Below, piece after piece: positions 57,331 to 64,000 of a stretch of DNA of 64,000 bases. Made by a program: the position numbers and the translations under genes. The notes below the pieces were generated by a model. The model ran no database searches and had not been told where the DNA came from. It worked only from the letters and a program-made list of their open reading frames with translations. How positions within the stretch are numbered: the first letter of the stretch is position 1; each line of letters begins with the position of its first letter. Source of the stretch: Pseudovirgaria hyperparasitica (lineage: Eukaryota > Ascomycota > Dothideomycetes > Acrospermales > Acrospermaceae); contig NW_022985552.1 in assembly GCF_010093815.1 (NCBI RefSeq), positions 744,001-808,000 on the forward strand, written 5' to 3'.

Positions 57331-59341
57331 ATGGTCGCGCTCTCGAATTTATCTCTGTGGCTAGGCCTCGGAGCGGCCGTGGAAGCGGCAGGGAAAGGAG
57401 ATACCCATATGCCTATAGTTGCGCAGAGTAGGGGTCAGACGGTAATGGTGGGGAACGATGCATATTACATTCCTGCTGCGCCGGAGGTGTGTTGTTTTCT
57501 TCGAGATGAGGGTCACTGAGTGGGTTGGACTGATGGATACGAAGTTAGTGTTTCCAGCTCCTGACGCACTCGGGGTTGACTTTGAGGACGCATATGTTCC
57601 TGTTACATTGATTCATGAGGAGCATGTACAGAATTACCAAAAGACGATTGAGCGGTTTGGGAATGAAGATGATGTGTGGACGACAGCGTTTGCGGACTTG
57701 ACGATTGTTCACTCGCCAGATTTGTGTCACCAGAACGGGTCTGCGGGGATCGATTCCTTTCTCGTTCCGCTGAATGTACAGCAACTGAGTGATCTTTCGG
57801 AAGGGCCATATTTCCTCATGGCAGGAGCAAGGAACTGGAAGATATACAAAGCGTTCCGGCTGTACAACGACCACAATTTCTCATTCTATTACGGCGTCAT
57901 AGATGAAGGAAGCGGGAAATTTAGCACCCTGCCCGCAACACACCCATTCACAGACGGTTCCGCCACCATCGCGGTACCATCTCGACTATACTATGCAGCT
58001 CCATCATCCGAGAAGCCCCTTAACGGCGTCCGCATCGGCCTGAAAGACATCTACGACCTCGCCGGTCTCAAGACGAGCATGGGCAACAAAGCCTGGTTCC
58101 ACCTGTATCCACCTGTCAACACCATCGCATACTCAGTCCAACGCCTCATCGACCTGGGCGGTATCATCGTCGGCAAAACACGCACCAGTCAGTTCGCAAA
58201 CGGCGAAGCCCCAACGATCGACTGGGTCGACTACCACGACGCCTTCAACCCTCGTGGTGATGGCTACCTGGACCCCAGCTCTTCATCCGCAGGCGCTGGA
58301 TCCGCAGAGGCATCGTACCCCTGGATTGACATGAACATCGGCTCCGACACCGGCGGCTCTGTGCGAGCGCCCGCGGGTGTCAGCGGTGTATACGGGAACC
58401 GTCCAAGCCAGGACGCACTGGATACATCAGGCGTCGTGATACTCTCGCCTGAAATGGACACACTGGCATTCGTCGCGCGTTCTGCCTCTCAGTTCGCTGC
58501 TTGGGGCAAGGCATGGTATGCCGCAAACCCGCTCTTCAAATCCTACCCTGCCCTCCCATCAACACTGCTATACCCACTCGACACACCTGATATAAACACA
58601 ACGGCCTATCCCAGCCCAGGTTTCTTTCCCTCAACTAACATCTCTGCCCCCCTATACGAAGCCTTCGTCGTCGCGCTCGAGCGCCTCCTAAACACCACCC
58701 GCACTCCAATCGACATCTACACCTCCTATAAACAGACCTCCGGCACAAACCTCTACCCGCCCGACCACGTCGGTGAGGTATGGAGCAAACTGACCACATA
58801 CGCCCAATCACGCCTCGTCTTCCCGGCCTTCTTCCGTGACTACGCCGCCGCACACGACGGCGACAGACCCCATCTTGACCCACCAGTCGCACGCAACTAT
58901 GCGTTCGGACTGAACCAGACCGACGCCGACGCTGCGCGGATCCGCGCGTCAAAGGCTGTGTTCCAGGACTGGGTGCGCACGCGTCTGCTCAAGTCTGACT
59001 TCTCGTCTGCTTCGTGCTCGGATGCTGTCTTGGTGAGTCCACTCGTGCAGGGCGTGCCGTCGAGTCGCGAGACGTATGGCGTGGAACGGCCAAGTGGCGA
59101 GGATGTTTACTTGGGATGGAACAAATACGGTATTGCGCAGTTGGCCGGGGTGCCGGAGGTAGTGATACCACTTGGGAGTGTGGATTTTGAGAGTCCGGTG
59201 ACGGGAACGGTCAAGAAAGCGCCGGTCGCGGTGAGTTTGTTAGCAGGATACGGGTGTGACTTCATGCTGTTTGATTTGGTGGAAAGGTTGGCGCAGGAAG
59301 GGGCCGTGGTGGCGGAAGTGAGGACTGGAGAAGACTTGTAA
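57331..59341 (+). CDS. Predicted secreted amidase-signature enzyme
   Basis: Two exons, 57331-57486 and 57545-59341, giving 650 residues; an in-frame ATG at 57298 would add 11. The 58-bp intron has donor GTGTGT and acceptor CGAAG, phase 0. The N-terminus (MVALSNLSLWLGLGAAVEAA) looks like a signal peptide. About 150 residues of less familiar sequence precede the amidase domain, which begins near GVRIGLKDIYDLAGLKTSMG: the catalytic Lys is in GLKD. The Gly/Ser loop has SSSSAGAGSA with the cis-Ser, and GSDTGGSVRAPAG gives the nucleophile. The family cleaves amide bonds through a Ser-cisSer-Lys triad; the substrate is unknown. The domain continues to VPEVVIPLGSV, a typical end block. Several Asn-x-Thr/Ser sites fit secretion. 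The gene lies next to the small secreted cluster, which may be chance. Confidence 0.88.
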
Positions 59342-60279
59342 GCGATACGACGCTGATTACTTGGGTAATTGAAAGTGACAATGGTCAGATGTCGTTTCTG
59401 ATCTATATAGATACGCTATGTGGGTAAGAAGACGGCCGAGTGTGACGGGTTGTGAACCTCATATATATATGATATCTGAAAATAAGTGATTTCTCGGGAT
59501 TGAAAGCAGGAGGCATCACGGGGGGTAATGAGCCGGAGCAAGAAATGTGATAGAGATACCTGTCAAGTGACACTGGAGGCCCAACAGGAGCAAGTCCTCG
59601 TTTAAGGCGGGCAAATTGATAATCACGGGCAGATGTTCTCACCACATTGGGTGCTGATAATACTTACGATATTGTTAGTCGTCCTATAGTTCTGTACTGA
59701 CATCGATTTAGACATCTCTAGGTGTTCTATTACGTTCCCTGTTTTAACGAGCTTCTTCAAATCTTTACTTAGGCTACACAAAAGGCCGCAGTGACTCGAA
59801 ACGTCCTATTCTTCCGTGCTAGAGGTTCTGTTGATTTCAAAAAATTCCCGATAGGTGTACATGAGTGTTGCTGTATTCGATGAACCTCTGGTCGTATGAT
59901 TGAATTGTATCTAAGCCCAGATAGGCCCAGCACTGTGAACTGCTGTGCTAACGAGCTCACAGATACTAGTCGAGCTTTATAGAACTTTAAAGTTTTCGTG
60001 AGATGTCCGGAATCGCGATCATATAAGGATGAAGAGACATTGGAGCAGCATCAAACTTCTTAGTATAATAATTCCGACTTTGTAAAGACGTCAGTCAAAG
60101 ACGTCGTTTATGGCTTGAAGGTTCGCATTTTTCTATTCGCGTACAGTGATTCACTATCTTTGTACCTGCTCAAGGGCGCATAATCCGTGGATCTGGCCAT
60201 TATACTTAACAATTCGTTGCGAATACTTGGGATTTCATCAATCCGGTGTCAGATACTACCCAAGGTTCTATTTGTGGGC
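59342..60279. other. Intergenic between convergent genes
   Basis: About 940 bp between convergent amidase and lysyl-tRNA synthetase genes. AT-rich with stops in all frames. No gene or RNA recognised. Confidence 0.5.
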
Positions 60280-63023
<2,744 letters not shown>

Positions 63024-63629
63024 GATTGTTAGTCGATTAAGGAGTCAGGAATTCTGATCTCGAGAGGTATTTGACTTGCGACAACTGACTAACTCATACT
63101 ACCTTCGAGTCATCACAATAGCACCCGCACAAAATTGTTCGGCACCCGGAGAAACCTAGCTGCCGTGCCCCTCCTAAGGCCCCTCACCAGGAGATGACGG
63201 CTAGCCTCATATATACTGCGGCTGGGATGCAGATTACGTAGTTGCGTGCGGGTAATTAGTGGAGTCTGCCCGCCACAGAGCGTCAATCGTGTTCTAGTTG
63301 GCTGCCTGAGGCTCCTCACCCGGAAAGGGATGGTTATTTATATGAAGTTGAACCACGCATGGATATATATACGTGGAGCTCTTATCACTTACGTCTCATA
63401 AATTGGAACATTATCCATCTCAACTCTCCCGGCATATATTCACTCCTATGTACCATACGTATTGACGCTATCGTATTCTGTCCATGATCCATCACATATT
63501 CGTCACATGTTTGTCAGACAGCCTACCTCCACACATATCCATCGGTGTCACACTCCTCCCTGACTGACCACTCATGTCGATACAATGAGCGATTTCGATA
63601 ATTAGGATGCGACGAACAACCACGGCGCC
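63024..63629. promoter_or_regulatory. Divergent promoter, KRS1 and F-box-like gene
   Basis: About 606 bp between the two divergent starts. A run of TATATATA-type sequence occurs near 63362-63372. No other element recognised. Confidence 0.35.
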
Positions 63630-64000
63630 ATGATGGAGATTCACCACGGCACAGCACGAGACCTTGACGCCCAATGCGACCACGAATACGTCCACACCCT
63701 GTTCAGAGGCCCCAGAGCACCGCCGTCTCAGACTTCCCTTCATACATCTAATCCCAGCGACGACCCTCCAAGTTACGTGGGTGACTTGAAGGAACACCGC
63801 GATTTCCTAATTGACTTTGATGCTCCTGGCCCTGCTTCTGCTCCGCCGCATTCGCCCACGACCACGGGCAGCACCTCCCTGTCAGCATCATGGGATGAGT
63901 ATGCGGCCTTTTCACTCTTTCAACTACCACGAGAACTTCGAGATTTTATCTACGGGCACGCTCTAACCCCATCGAACCATCGTGTTCTGGTTGAGATCGA
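63630..64000 (+). CDS. F-box/2EXR-like protein, runs off the right end
   Basis: Partial gene; the 3' end is outside the window. The frame opens after a stop at 63603, and the first ATG is 63630 (MMEIHHGTARDLDAQ). The first 85 residues are Pro/Ser-rich and acidic in places. Then WDEYAAFSLFQLPRELRDFI runs into YGHALTPSNHRVLVEI. The block LFQLPRELRDFIYGHAL matches the start of the large fungal F-box-like (2EXR) families, where a short helix is followed by a beta-rich segment. Such proteins are often of unknown function; an F-box role would be in ubiquitin ligase substrate choice. Confidence in the family is moderate because only the first strand and helix are visible. Confidence 0.6.
   Translation, partial: MMEIHHGTARDLDAQCDHEYVHTLFRGPRAPPSQTSLHTSNPSDDPPSYVGDLKEHRDFLIDFDAPGPASAPPHSPTTTGSTSLSASWDEYAAFSLFQLPRELRDFIYGHALTPSNHRVLVEI

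Noticed and set aside
57458-57544. Amidase frame starting inside the intron
   Set aside because: The peptide from 57458 lacks a signal sequence and starts at a chance codon; the spliced form gives a signal peptide and keeps phase.

Overview
The window looks like a chromosome segment from a filamentous ascomycete (Pezizomycotina), and I infer the Dothideomycetes. The genes have short GT-AG introns of about 46-93 bp. They include fungal-specific families: a TORC1 Tco89-like subunit, a protein with an AreA-type GATA-like domain plus DUF3295, a fungal GH25 lysozyme, Atg12, Rad4 and a Dbf4/NimO-like protein. There is no bacterial-style operon structure. I saw no retroelement, DNA transposon, CRISPR array, rRNA gene or convincing tRNA gene. 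All splice sites were placed by eye from donor, acceptor and branch signals, reading phase and family conservation.

Layout. 1-18 kb: mostly minus-strand genes. These are a small GPI-anchored wall protein, a Tco89-like TORC1 subunit, a low-complexity unknown, a possible small spliced gene, a nuclear-looking unknown with three QxTLTQ motifs, and a P1B heavy-metal ATPase. 18-31 kb: dense housekeeping block with Rad4 (nucleotide-excision repair), secreted GH25 lysozyme, Dbf4 (replication kinase activator), Atg12 (autophagy), panB (pantothenate synthesis) and a tandem GRF-like zinc-ribbon protein. 31.7-54.5 kb: an unusually gene-poor stretch of about 23 kb, rich in microsatellites and homopolymer tracts. 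The only convincing gene in it is the AreA-like/DUF3295 regulator at 41.2-43.0 kb. 54.5-59.3 kb: a small secretome cluster with three short secreted proteins with acidic tails and a predicted secreted amidase. 60.3-64 kb: cytosolic lysyl-tRNA synthetase, divergent from a 5'-partial gene for an F-box/2EXR-like protein that runs off the right end.

Most notable observations. (1) Two adjacent paralogues at 55.8 and 56.6 kb share an exact cysteine framework, CC-x11-C-x12-C-x9-CC inside C..CC..C..C..CC..C. This is the hydrophobin order with spacing close to class II, but the proteins are hydrophilic and end in acidic tails; one tail is 13 Asp, a Gly and 15 Asp. Each gene has a phase-0 intron of the same length just after the second CC. 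(2) Lysyl-tRNA synthetase carries an in-frame extra segment of about 258 residues where the OB-fold domain normally begins, and has a GC-AG intron that family conservation makes hard to read any other way. (3) The Atg12 intron is a multiple of three with no in-frame stop, so retention would insert 31 residues just before the ubiquitin fold. (4) The AreA-like regulator sits alone in the gene-poor stretch behind a pyrimidine-rich, CA-repeat leader with a short upstream ORF.

Apart from the divergent promoter pairs and the secreted cluster, I see no sign that neighbouring genes act together.
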